A DNA stretch of 64,000 nucleotides from Flavobacterium sp. J49 (GCF_011742145.1 NZ_JAAQQU010000040.1:1-64000); one strand, 5' to 3'; positions 52,551-63,053 are shown, counted from the stretch's first letter. The notes: a model not told the origin generated them from the letters alone. Numbers and translations: made by a program.

Positions 52551-52592
52551 TGATAAAAATCATTTCTTTAAAAAATGAAATGAGTAACTTTA
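52551..52592 (+). promoter_or_regulatory. Variant Crp/Fnr-type site between crp and DUF2892 genes
   Basis: TGATAAAAATCA (52551-52562) is 22 bp upstream of TAACTTTA (52585-52592), a near-consensus -7 element for the gene at 52624. The site is also 43 bp upstream of the crp start on the other strand, so it may set both genes. Confidence 0.55.
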
Positions 52593-52623
52593 CTTACTAT
52601 AAACCAATAAATTACAATTGATT

Positions 52624-52827
52624 ATGAAAAAAAATATGGGAACTTTAGACAAGGGTATCCGAGTGATTTTGGCTGCTGTATTTGCCTATTTATATTTTAG
52701 CGGAACCGTTACCGGTACTTTAGGCTACGCTTTGTTGGCGTTTGGCGTCATCTTTTTGCTAACCAGTTTGGTAAGTTTTTGTCCACTGTATACTTTACTG
52801 GGAATCAATACCTGCAAGACTAAGTAA
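52624..52827 (+). CDS. DUF2892 (YgaP-like) small membrane protein, copy 2
   Basis: 67 residues from the ATG at 52624. N-terminal MKKNMGTLDKGIRVILAAVF, a second helix LLAFGVIFLLTSLVSFCPLY and LLGINTCKTK at the end. The DUF2892 family signature is clear (NMGTLDKGIRV...CPLYTLLGI). Such proteins are the membrane part of YgaP-type rhodaneses and are widespread in Bacteroidota thiol-stress loci. Divergent from the Crp/Fnr gene with a likely shared operator. Confidence 0.93.
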   Translation: MKKNMGTLDKGIRVILAAVFAYLYFSGTVTGTLGYALLAFGVIFLLTSLVSFCPLYTLLGINTCKTK

Positions 52828-52850
52828 TCCGCTTATTTGTGCCTTTTGGA

Positions 52851-52879
52851 AAGTGTTGCTTTTGCAGCACTTTTTTTGT
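52851..52879 (+). terminator. Terminator after the DUF2892 gene
   Basis: AAGTGTTGC (52851-52859) and GCAGCACTT (52864-52872), followed by a T run. Confidence 0.75.
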
Positions 52880-52974
52880 TGACATTATTTCAAAAAAGAT
52901 TTCCGATTTTTTATAATAATTTTAATACTACTGCGTTTTATAAGTAGTAATTTGCAACAAATTAAAATGTACTT

Positions 52975-54528
52975 ATGGACAAAATCAAAATACTTTGGGT
53001 TGATGACGAGATTGATTTGCTCAAGCCACACATCTTATTTTTAGAAAACAAAAACTACAAGGTAACGACTTACAACAATGGTCGTGATGCCATTGACGCT
53101 TATGAAGACGGTAATTTTGACATCGTTTTCTTAGATGAAAATATGCCCGGTATGAGTGGTTTGGAAACCTTATCGGAAATGAAAGAGAAAAAATCTTCTA
53201 CACCGGTGATTATGATTACCAAAAGCGAGGAAGAATACATCATGGAAGAAGCCATTGGTTCTAAGATTGCCGATTACCTAATCAAGCCGGTGAACCCCAA
53301 TCAGATTTTATTGAGTTTGAAGAAAAACTTAGACCATTCCAGACTGATTTCGGAGAAAACTACTTTGGATTATCAGAAAGAATTCCGCAAAATTGCCATG
53401 GAAATGGCCATGGTCAACAGCTATGAGGATTGGGTAGAATTGTATAAAAAACTATTGTTTTGGGAATTGGAGTTGGAAAACATCAACGACCAAAGCATGT
53501 TTGAAATATTAGAGAGCCAAAAAGTCGAAGCCAACATGCAGTTCGGAAAATTCATAGAACGCAATTATGAAAGTTGGTTCGAACCCAAAGCAGACAAACC
53601 CATACAATCCCACACGCTTTTCAGAGAATTAGTTGTTCCCGAATTGGTCAAAAAAGACAAGCCCGTTTTATTTGTAGTCATCGATAACCTCCGCTATGAC
53701 CAATGGAAAGCGATGGAAAATGTGGTGGCGAATCATTACAAATTGGAAAAAGAGATTCCGTATTACGCTAGTTTACCAACAGCTACTCAATACGCCCGAA
53801 ATTCTATTTTCTCTGGTTTGACCCCTTCGGAAATGGAAAAACAGTTCCCGCAATATTGGAAAAACGACGTGGAAGAAGGTGGGAAAAATTTATATGAAGC
53901 CGAATTTTTAACCGCGCATTTGAAACGTTTAGGATTGAATATCAAACAAGATTATTTCAAAATCACCAATTTAGCCGGTGGCAGAAAGTTGGCCGACAAT
54001 TTTAAAGCACTTAAAGACAACCAATTGGTTACTGTGGTTTACAACTTCGTAGACATGCTTTCACATGCCAAAACAGAAATGGATGTGGTAAAAGAATTGG
54101 CTTCGGATGACAAGGCTTATCGCTCATTAACCTTGAGTTGGTTTAAAAATTCTCCTTTGCTGGAAATCATTCAACAGGCCCAAAAATTAGGGTTCAAATT
54201 GATTATTACTACTGACCACGGAACGATTAACGTAAAAAATCCGTCGAAAGTGATTGGCGATAAAAACACCAGTTTGAACTTGCGATACAAAACCGGCAGA
54301 AGTTTGACTTATGAAGACAAAGATGTATACGCTGTCAGAGACCCGAAAAAGATTGGATTACCAACAATCAATATGAGTAGCTCTTACATATTTGCCAAGA
54401 ATGACTTATTTTTGGCCTATGTAAACAACTACAATCATTATGTGAGTTACTATAGAAATACCTACCAACATGGCGGAATTTCACTCGAAGAAATGATTGT
54501 GCCGTTTTTAGTATTTAATCCGAAATAA
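52975..54528 (+). CDS. porX: T9SS response regulator PorX (receiver plus PglZ domain)
   Basis: 517 residues. Receiver domain 1-120: acidic pocket WVDDE near 9-13 and phosphoryl Asp in FDIVFLDENMPGMS near 54. The C-terminal PglZ-type phosphatase-like domain (about 200-517) shows VVIDNLRYDQWKAME and TTDHGTINVKNPSKVIG motifs. PorX works with PorY and the sigma factor SigP to control type IX secretion genes. The domain order and length match. It is the only T9SS regulatory gene in the window; the secreted clients at 15.4 and 47.1 kb are possible downstream genes. Confidence 0.95.
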   Translation: MDKIKILWVDDEIDLLKPHILFLENKNYKVTTYNNGRDAIDAYEDGNFDIVFLDENMPGMSGLETLSEMKEKKSSTPVIMITKSEEEYIMEEAIGSKIADYLIKPVNPNQILLSLKKNLDHSRLISEKTTLDYQKEFRKIAMEMAMVNSYEDWVELYKKLLFWELELENINDQSMFEILESQKVEANMQFGKFIERNYESWFEPKADKPIQSHTLFRELVVPELVKKDKPVLFVVIDNLRYDQWKAMENVVANHYKLEKEIPYYASLPTATQYARNSIFSGLTPSEMEKQFPQYWKNDVEEGGKNLYEAEFLTAHLKRLGLNIKQDYFKITNLAGGRKLADNFKALKDNQLVTVVYNFVDMLSHAKTEMDVVKELASDDKAYRSLTLSWFKNSPLLEIIQQAQKLGFKLIITTDHGTINVKNPSKVIGDKNTSLNLRYKTGRSLTYEDKDVYAVRDPKKIGLPTINMSSSYIFAKNDLFLAYVNNYNHYVSYYRNTYQHGGISLEEMIVPFLVFNPK

Positions 54529-54539
54529 AAAAAAGTAAA

Positions 54540-54595
54540 CAGTGTTCAGCATTTAGTAATCCATTGAAAGCTAATTACTGAACACTAAATACTGA
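54540..54595 (+). repeat. Degenerate inverted and direct repeat spacer
   Basis: AGTGTTCAG (54541-54549) and CTGAACACT (54578-54586) are exact inverse complements, and ACTGAACACT/AATACTGAA-type units follow one another. It fills the porX-tsaE spacer. No coding sense. It resembles the short tandem spacers upstream of gldF and inside mnmE. Confidence 0.45.
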
Positions 54596-54612
54596 ATGAC
54601 CACTTACTTAAC

Positions 54613-55020
54613 ATGGAAATCATATTTTCACTTGACGAAATACAAGAAGTCGCTCAAAAAATCATAGCCGAAAAACCCCATAAAGTGATTTTGTTTCACG
54701 GTCAAATGGGCGTAGGCAAAACCACCTTGATTAAAGCTTTGGCCAAAGAACTTGGAGTGAAAGACGCTACGAGTAGTCCGACCTTTTCTTTGGTGAATGA
54801 ATACCAAACTGACAATAACCAATCCGTGTATCACTTTGATGTGTACCGATTAAAATCGGAAGCGGAAGCTTTAGACATGGGAATCGATGAATATTTGTAT
54901 TCAGGACATTGGTGTTTTATTGAATGGGCCGAAAAGATTCCGAATTTGCTTCCGGAACATTATTCTACCATTGATCTATCCATTACTGTAGAAGGCAAAA
55001 GAGATTTAAGATTGACATAA
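54613..55020 (+). CDS. tsaE: tRNA threonylcarbamoyladenosine biosynthesis ATPase TsaE
   Basis: 135 residues. Walker A GQMGVGKTTLIKALAKEL near 30-45, ATSSPTFSLVNEY and YHFDVYRLKSEAEALDMG (Walker B-like), FIEWAEKIPNLLP near 98. It is the ATPase needed with TsaB and TsaD to make the t6A modification of tRNAs. Full length, ATG start. It lies 84 bp after porX, a pairing I have no functional explanation for, and 44 bp before ald. Confidence 0.95.
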   Translation: MEIIFSLDEIQEVAQKIIAEKPHKVILFHGQMGVGKTTLIKALAKELGVKDATSSPTFSLVNEYQTDNNQSVYHFDVYRLKSEAEALDMGIDEYLYSGHWCFIEWAEKIPNLLPEHYSTIDLSITVEGKRDLRLT

Positions 55021-55064
55021 TTCGATAAATTTTTGTAATTTGGTTGCAAATTCAACTGAGCCTT

Positions 55065-56258
55065 ATGTCCTTAACCCCATTCACTAAGCAACAACTTTTA
55101 CCTCAAGAGGAAAAATTAGAAGTCTATCGTCATAAAAGTGAACTGTTTATTGGCATTCCCAAAGAGACATCCTATCAGGAAAGACGCATTTGCTTAACGC
55201 CTGATGCGGTAAATTCATTGACTTCACACGGACACAAAGTGATGATTGAAGCCGGTGCCGGTTTGAGTTCGAGCTATACGGACAAAGAGTTTAGTGATGC
55301 CGGAGCCACAATTACTAAAGACACTAAGAAAGTTTTTAGTTGTCCGATGATTTTAAAGGTTGAACCCTTAACCATGGAAGAAATTGCCTTAGTAAATACC
55401 AATGCCATAGTCATTTCGGCCATCCAATTGAAAACCCGAAAAAAAGAATACTTCGAAGCCTTGAGCAAAAAAAAGATAACCGCTTTGGCTTTTGAATATA
55501 TCAAAGACGAAGACGGTTCTTATCCGGCGGTCAAATCCTTGAGCGAAATAGCCGGAACCGCATCAGTACTTATCGCAGCCGAATTAATGATTAACAACCA
55601 ATTTGGGAAAGGATTACTTTTAGGCAATATCACCGGAGTTCCTCCCACTGATGTGGTAATTCTCGGTGCCGGAACGGTAGGAGAATTTGCGGCCAAAACG
55701 GCTTTAGGCTTAGGCGCACATGTAAAAGTTTTTGACAACTCCATTACCAAATTACGCCGATTACAGAACAATTTAAACCAAAGAATATTCACCTCTACCA
55801 TACAACCTAAATCCTTATTAAAAGCACTCAGAAGATGCGACGTAGCTATTGGTGCCATGCGTGGTAAAGAACGTTGTCCGGTTGTAGTGACCGAAACCAT
55901 GGTAGAGCATATGAAAAAAGGCGCAGTGATTGTCGATGTGAGTATTGATACCGGCGGTTGTTTTGAAACTTCAGAAGTGACGACTCACGAATCACCTACT
56001 TTTATCAAGAATAATATCATTCATTATTGCGTTCCTAATATTCCTTCGCGCTATTCAAAAACCGCTTCGCTTTCTATTAGTAACATCATCACACCTTATC
56101 TCTTACAAATAGCGGAAGATGGTGGTATTGAAAGCGCCATTCGCTGCAACAAAGGATTGAAAAACGGAGTTTATCTCTATCATGGGATTTTGACTAACAA
56201 AGCCATTGGTGATTGGTTCAATTTACCCGACAATGATATCAATCTGATTGTATTCTAA
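55065..56258 (+). CDS. ald: Alanine dehydrogenase
   Basis: About 397 residues from the ATG at 55065 (an earlier TTG is unlikely). It interconverts L-alanine and pyruvate with NAD. N-terminal FIGIPKETSYQERRICLTPD near 31-50, dinucleotide-binding VVILGAGTVGEFAAKTALGLG near 200-220, and VIVDVSIDTGGCFETSEVTTH near 290-310. Member of the AlaDH/PNT family. This longer N-terminal form is usual in Bacteroidota. Monocistronic or in one transcript with tsaE. Confidence 0.93.
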   Translation: MSLTPFTKQQLLPQEEKLEVYRHKSELFIGIPKETSYQERRICLTPDAVNSLTSHGHKVMIEAGAGLSSSYTDKEFSDAGATITKDTKKVFSCPMILKVEPLTMEEIALVNTNAIVISAIQLKTRKKEYFEALSKKKITALAFEYIKDEDGSYPAVKSLSEIAGTASVLIAAELMINNQFGKGLLLGNITGVPPTDVVILGAGTVGEFAAKTALGLGAHVKVFDNSITKLRRLQNNLNQRIFTSTIQPKSLLKALRRCDVAIGAMRGKERCPVVVTETMVEHMKKGAVIVDVSIDTGGCFETSEVTTHESPTFIKNNIIHYCVPNIPSRYSKTASLSISNIITPYLLQIAEDGGIESAIRCNKGLKNGVYLYHGILTNKAIGDWFNLPDNDINLIVF

Positions 56259-56324
56259 AATAAAACCGTATTTCATTTACTGAATATCGAACATTGATTA
56301 CTTTTGCCAAAAAAATAATCAATT

Positions 56325-56705
56325 ATGAAATTTTACCAACGATTGGCCTACTACTTAGTGGGTTTTGTCATCGGATCGTTTTTTGTGGTTTTAGTACTTA
56401 GCGGAAAAGACACCAGATGCAATTATTTCCCTAACGCCAGAGTTTTGAATGACCTTAGAAACAAACCTTTTCATTATGATTCAATTGCCACTAAGCAAAT
56501 GAGTGAAGGTTTAGCCGATAAAGCTGATATAAAGAACATACTGACTCACGGTGATGTAGATTTTGACAAAAGTAACATACCGGCAGAAGGAGGAAAAAAA
56601 TATGTTATCTATGGTCAGAACAAGAAAGCAAAAGAAATCACATTAGAAGTTATTAATTATTCGAATAAAGCAGTTTTAAAAAACATTTCAGAAACAAAAG
56701 AATAA
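56325..56705 (+). CDS. DUF4258 domain-containing protein
   Basis: 126 residues with one N-terminal membrane helix (about 8-25, GFVIGSFFVVLVL). The remainder (ILTHGDVDFDKSNIPAEGGKKY, IYGQNKKAKEITLEV) fits DUF4258. The family is of unknown function; several members occur in membrane-anchored or toxin-like contexts but nothing here shows that. It stands between ald and the convergent secDF gene and ends in a strong shared terminator. Confidence 0.75.
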   Translation: MKFYQRLAYYLVGFVIGSFFVVLVLSGKDTRCNYFPNARVLNDLRNKPFHYDSIATKQMSEGLADKADIKNILTHGDVDFDKSNIPAEGGKKYVIYGQNKKAKEITLEVINYSNKAVLKNISETKE

Positions 56706-56713
56706 TTAAAAGA

Positions 56714-56760
56714 TACAAACAAAAAAAGGGTTGTCAAATTGACAACCCTTTTTTGTTTGT
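56714..56760 (+). terminator. Bidirectional terminator
   Basis: ACAAACAAAAAAAGGGTTG and CAACCCTTTTTTGTTTGT (arms continue through GGGTTGTC/GACAACCC) between the DUF4258 and secDF genes. Confidence 0.85.
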
Positions 56761-56772
56761 ATATAGCTAAAA

Positions 56773-59745
56773 CTATGCTTGATTTCCGGTGTGACGGCTT
56801 TCAATTTCTTCAACTTCTTTCTTGCTCATCGTATCATATACAACCGGAGTTGCAATGAATAGAGAAGAGTAAGTCCCGACAAAGATTCCCACCAACATAG
56901 CAAAGATAAATCCTCTGATAGATTCTCCACCAAAAATGAACATGATTAACAATACTAAAATCATCGTTAATGATGTATTGATGGTTCTTGATAACGTAGT
57001 ATTAATTGAAGCGTTTACAACATCTTTGAATGTTCCTTTAACATTTCCGGCTAAGAACTCTCTTACCCTGTCAAATACAATTACAGTATCATTCATAGAG
57101 TAACCGATAACGGTTAAAATCGCTGCAATAAAGTGCTGGTCCATTTCCATGTGGAAAGGCATGTATTTGTATAATAAAGAATACAATCCCAATACAAAGA
57201 TAACGTCGTGGAATACTGCCGCAATAGCACCCAATGAATATTGCCATTTACGGAATGAAATTACTAAGTACAATCCAACCACCAACATGGCTCCGATAAC
57301 GGCCCAGAAAGAGTTGGTTTTAATATCGGCAGAAATCGCTGCTCCTACTTTTGAAGCTTGTAACACTCCAACCTGCTTTCCATCATAAGTATTGATGAAA
57401 TTCTCATAAGTAAATCCGTCTTTGTAGTATTTCTTTAAGGTGTTGTATAATTTTTCGTTTACCTCTTTGTCAACTTCTACACCGTCTTCTTTGATTTTGT
57501 ATTTAGTTGTCACTTTTAATTGGTCTTCATCACCAAAAACTTTAGCTTCCACAGCTACACCAAAAGCACTTGATAATTCTTCTGAAACTTGGGTAGGCTC
57601 TACCGGTTTTTCAAACTTCACTTGGAATGTTCTTCCTCCGACAAAATCAACACCTTCGTCAAGACCGTTAAAGTAGAAAGACACACAGCTTACTACTACT
57701 ACTAAAGAAGAGAAGATATAAGATATCTTTCTAATACCGATAAAGTCAAAATGGAATCCGGTGAACCAGTTTTTGGTTAATGGCGTAGTAAAGGTTAAGC
57801 TTCTGTTTTTAGCAATATCTCTATCGATAAAGATTCTGGCAATAAAAATTGAAGTAAATAATGAAGTGAAAATACCGATTAACAAAGTAGTAGCAAAACC
57901 TTGAATTGGTCCTGTACCAAAGATGAACAAAATAGCTCCGGTTAATACGTGAGTAACGTTGGCATCAATAATCGAACGCATAGCTCCTTTCCACCCGTAA
58001 GATGATTTTACCGCATCTCCAAGGGTTTTACCTTCTCGCAATTCTTCTTTAGCTCTTTCATAGATAATGATGTTCGCATCTACCGCCGTTCCTAAAGTTA
58101 ACACGATACCGGCAATACCAGGTAAGGTTAATACCGCTCCTAAACTGGCTAAGATTCCGAATAAGAATAATAAGTTGACTAACAAAGCTACGTTGGCATA
58201 CCAACCGGCTCTTCCGTAGTAGAATACCATCCATAAACACACCAATAAGAAACCTACAATAGAAGAAGTAGTACCGGCATCAATCGCTTTTTGTCCTAAT
58301 GATGGACCAACGATTTCTGATTGGATGATTTCTGCTGTAGCCGGTAATTTACCTGCTCTTAATACGTTGGCTAAATCTTTGGTTTCCGCTACGTCAAAAC
58401 TTCCTGTGATTTCAGATCTTCCACCGGCAATTGGTCCAGAAGTAACTCCCGGCGCAGAATAAACTACATTATCTAAAGCGATAGCGATATAACTTTTTTG
58501 TGTGTAAGCATTGTTGGTCAATTTTTCCCAAACATTCGCTCCTGCACCATTCATTTGCATTGAAACAGCAGGTTTCCCCATTTGGTCAAAAGTATCTCTT
58601 GCATCTACAATTACACCACCTCCAAGAGGAGCAATATCATCTTTATTTCCTTTTAAGGCATACAATTCAACCGTAGTTGATTCTTTTTTGGTTTTTTCAT
58701 CAACACTTACAACCGGTTTACCCCAAACGAATTTGGCGAAACGCTTGTCACCCGGCAACAAAGCACGGATTTCTTGTTTTTTCAAATAGCCGCTAACTGC
58801 AGCAGTATCTTTAGTAGAAACTATCGCTAAGATTGGACCACCGCCCAATGAAACAAACTTGTCTACTAAAGGATTGTTTCCTTTTTTAGTCGCAGTAGAA
58901 TCTTTGTCTTTATCTGTCAACAACTTGCTTAATGAATCTGCAGGTTTAGCTGCTTCAACTTTCTCGTCAACTTTAACTGTTGCTTTTAAAGCTTCGTTGG
59001 CTTGTTGTAAAAATCCGCCTAATTCTTCCGCCTTGTAAGTTTCCCAGAACTCTAATTCTGCTTTGCTTGATACTAATTTTTTGATACGGTCAACGTCTTT
59101 CGCTCCAGGTAATTCGATTAAGATTCTACCGGTTTGACCTAACTTAGCAATGTTAGGTTGGGTTACCCCGAATTTGTCGATACGGCTTCTTAATACCCCA
59201 AATGCTGATTCTACAGACTCGTCTACTTTTCTTCTCAATACTTTTTGCACTTCAGCATCAGTAGAATTAAAGTTCAACTCACTGTCGTCAAAATTTCTAT
59301 TGGCAAAAATATCCGGAGAGGCTAGTTTTGTTGTTCCTTTATTAGCATCAAATGCTTCAAAGAAAGCATCCAAGTAAGATTGGTTTCCTCTTTGATTTCT
59401 CTTTGCTTCTTCCAACGCTTTGTTGAAAGCAGGATTTTTTGAATTGTTTGATAATTGAACCAAAACATCCTTAACCGAAATTTGAAGAATTACGTTAATT
59501 CCTCCTTCAAGGTCAAGACCTTTGTTAATCTGTTTGTCTTTCACATCATTGTATGTGAAAAAATCAAGAAAAACTTTTTCCTTTCCTATTGAGTCAAGAT
59601 ATTTGATTTCTTTCTCAGGATTTCCTCCTGCAAAAGTTTTGGCATCGCTTTTTACTTTATTGGCCACAAAAGTGAACGAAAGTTGGTAGATACTTACCAA
59701 TGCAAATAGAATTGCGAAAAATTTAACTAGTCCTTTATTCTGCAT
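56773..59745 (-). CDS. secDF: Fused protein translocase SecDF
   Basis: 990 residues, SecD (about 1-640) joined to SecF (about 650-990), the normal form in Bacteroidota. SecD has the first membrane helix near 8-25, GLDLEGGINVILQI near 70 and the second-half GTAVDANIIIYERAKEELREG (near 560-580). SecF has VGGRTFQVKF near 690 and GYSMNDTVIVFDRVRE near 855. It uses the proton gradient to help pull proteins through the Sec channel. Twelve membrane helices. Preceded by a promoter at 59870-59900; no yajC or secY adjacent. Confidence 0.96.
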   Translation of the reverse strand: MQNKGLVKFFAILFALVSIYQLSFTFVANKVKSDAKTFAGGNPEKEIKYLDSIGKEKVFLDFFTYNDVKDKQINKGLDLEGGINVILQISVKDVLVQLSNNSKNPAFNKALEEAKRNQRGNQSYLDAFFEAFDANKGTTKLASPDIFANRNFDDSELNFNSTDAEVQKVLRRKVDESVESAFGVLRSRIDKFGVTQPNIAKLGQTGRILIELPGAKDVDRIKKLVSSKAELEFWETYKAEELGGFLQQANEALKATVKVDEKVEAAKPADSLSKLLTDKDKDSTATKKGNNPLVDKFVSLGGGPILAIVSTKDTAAVSGYLKKQEIRALLPGDKRFAKFVWGKPVVSVDEKTKKESTTVELYALKGNKDDIAPLGGGVIVDARDTFDQMGKPAVSMQMNGAGANVWEKLTNNAYTQKSYIAIALDNVVYSAPGVTSGPIAGGRSEITGSFDVAETKDLANVLRAGKLPATAEIIQSEIVGPSLGQKAIDAGTTSSIVGFLLVCLWMVFYYGRAGWYANVALLVNLLFLFGILASLGAVLTLPGIAGIVLTLGTAVDANIIIYERAKEELREGKTLGDAVKSSYGWKGAMRSIIDANVTHVLTGAILFIFGTGPIQGFATTLLIGIFTSLFTSIFIARIFIDRDIAKNRSLTFTTPLTKNWFTGFHFDFIGIRKISYIFSSLVVVVSCVSFYFNGLDEGVDFVGGRTFQVKFEKPVEPTQVSEELSSAFGVAVEAKVFGDEDQLKVTTKYKIKEDGVEVDKEVNEKLYNTLKKYYKDGFTYENFINTYDGKQVGVLQASKVGAAISADIKTNSFWAVIGAMLVVGLYLVISFRKWQYSLGAIAAVFHDVIFVLGLYSLLYKYMPFHMEMDQHFIAAILTVIGYSMNDTVIVFDRVREFLAGNVKGTFKDVVNASINTTLSRTINTSLTMILVLLIMFIFGGESIRGFIFAMLVGIFVGTYSSLFIATPVVYDTMSKKEVEEIESRHTGNQA

Positions 59746-59869
59746 TATTACTAAAAATTAATTAATTCTGTGTTAATAGTTACTTCATTTAAAGCAAAAA
59801 CTATTGAAATTCAAAACATTATACGTTAAAGTATTGAATTTCCAATATTTCCCTTTTTTATGAAACGTG

Positions 59870-59900
59870 CAAATATATAATTATAGATAAGATTAACCAA
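59870..59900 (-). promoter_or_regulatory. secDF promoter
   Basis: On the minus strand TTG (59900..59898) and TATATTTG (59877..59870), 20 bp apart. It leaves a 125-base leader before the secDF ATG, which has no obvious structure beyond AT-richness. Confidence 0.55.
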
Positions 59901-59920
59901 TATTTTCATGATTAATATCA

Positions 59921-59953
59921 AAAAAAAGACTGCAAAGTTTGCAGCCTCTTTTT
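59921..59953 (-). terminator. Terminator after mdh
   Basis: On the minus strand CTGCAAA/TTTGCAG stem then a T run, 18 bp past the mdh stop. Confidence 0.75.
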
Positions 59954-59970
59954 TAAGTTACCTTAATATA

Positions 59971-60906
59971 TTATGCTAAATGAGATTTTAAGTCATTATT
60001 CATGTTGCGAACCGCATCGGCACTCTTAGCAAATAAAGCTTTTTCAGCGTCGTTTAAGTTGATGTCAACGATTTTTTCAACTCCGTTTTTACCAATGATA
60101 CAAGGCACACCGATACAAATATCGCTTTGCCCGTATTCACCTTCCAAATAAACCGAACACGGAATCATTTTGTGTTGGTCATTCAAAATGGCATCCACCA
60201 AATAAGCTACTGAAGCTCCCGGAGCATACCAAGCCGAAGTTCCCAATAAAGCGGTTAAAGTAGCGCCACCAACCATAGTATCTGCCGACACTTTTGCTAA
60301 AGCTTCTTCAGATAAAAACTGAGAAACCGGCACACCGTTATAAGAAGCCAATCTGGTCAACGGAATCATAGTGGTATCACCATGACCACCGATTACCATT
60401 CCTTGAATATCATTCGCCGGTTTGTCAAGCGCCAAAGACAAATACGTTTTGAAACGCGAGCTGTCTAGAGTTCCGCCCATACCGATGATTCTGTTTTTGG
60501 GCAAACCTAAAGATTTATAAGTCAAGTAAGTCATGGTATCCATCGGATTTGACACTATCACAAAAATCGCATTGGGTGAATTTTGCAATAAATTCTCCGC
60601 CACAGATTTCACAATCCCCGCATTAATTCCGATTAACTCTTCACGAGTCATACCCGGTTTTCTCGGAATTCCTGAGGTAATTACTACCACATCACTTCCG
60701 GCCGTTTTAGCATAATCATTGGTACTTCCAACCACTTTGGTATTGAACCCTAAAGTGGTTTGGGTTTGCATAATGTCTAATGCTTTTCCTTCTGCAAATC
60801 CTTCTCTAATATCCACCAACACAATTTCGCTGGCAATTCTTCTGTAAGCAATAGCATCGGCACATGTTGCCCCAACGTTTCCTGCTCCTACAATCGTAAC
60901 TTTCAT
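59971..60906 (-). CDS. mdh: Malate dehydrogenase
   Basis: 311 residues of the lactate/malate dehydrogenase family. NAD-binding VTIVGAGNVGATCADAIAYR at residues 3-22, VVITSGIPRKPGMTREELIG near 74-93, the catalytic HGDTTMIPLTRL near 174 and active-site patterns MGGTLDSSRFKTYLS near 142-156. The Arg in PRKPGMTR and the RF motif fit malate as substrate. Oxidises malate to oxaloacetate in the TCA cycle. Between secDF and gyrB, both on the same strand but with separate terminators and a repeat between. Confidence 0.96.
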   Translation of the reverse strand: MKVTIVGAGNVGATCADAIAYRRIASEIVLVDIREGFAEGKALDIMQTQTTLGFNTKVVGSTNDYAKTAGSDVVVITSGIPRKPGMTREELIGINAGIVKSVAENLLQNSPNAIFVIVSNPMDTMTYLTYKSLGLPKNRIIGMGGTLDSSRFKTYLSLALDKPANDIQGMVIGGHGDTTMIPLTRLASYNGVPVSQFLSEEALAKVSADTMVGGATLTALLGTSAWYAPGASVAYLVDAILNDQHKMIPCSVYLEGEYGQSDICIGVPCIIGKNGVEKIVDINLNDAEKALFAKSADAVRNMNNDLKSHLA

Positions 60907-60987
60907 TTGTATATTAATTTAATTTCCGCTGCGCTCCAATTCAGTTCGGCTACGCCTCGGGTGTTGTTTGTTTTTTTTTTTGAAGCT

Positions 60988-61105
60988 AATCCCGCTTTCC
61001 GTTACAATCTTTTTGTTTTGTAAAAAGCCCTTCGACTGCGCTCAGGGTGACAAAACAAAAAGGATTTCCACTGCAACCTGCCTGCCGGCAGGCAAGTCGG
61101 GGCTA
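60988..61105 (-). repeat. Full copy of the AGCCCCGA...AGCGGGA intergenic repeat with nested hairpins
   Basis: On the minus strand it begins AGCCCCGA directly after the gyrB stop. It continues GCAGTGGAAATCC and a hairpin TTTTTGTTTTG...CAAAACAAAAA, then ends GATTGTAACGGAAAGCGGGA. Compared with 4750-4833 it carries two extra inserts: a GC-rich palindrome (61079-61094) and a CCCTTCGAC..CTCAGGG hairpin (61028-61047). Confidence 0.75.
61079..61094 (-). repeat. GC-rich 16-bp palindrome
   Basis: TGCCTGCCGGCAGGCA is a perfect palindrome nested inside the repeat copy at 60988-61105. It is strikingly GC-rich for this AT-rich genome. Confidence 0.7.
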
Positions 61106-61106
61106 G

Positions 61107-63053
<1,947 letters not shown>

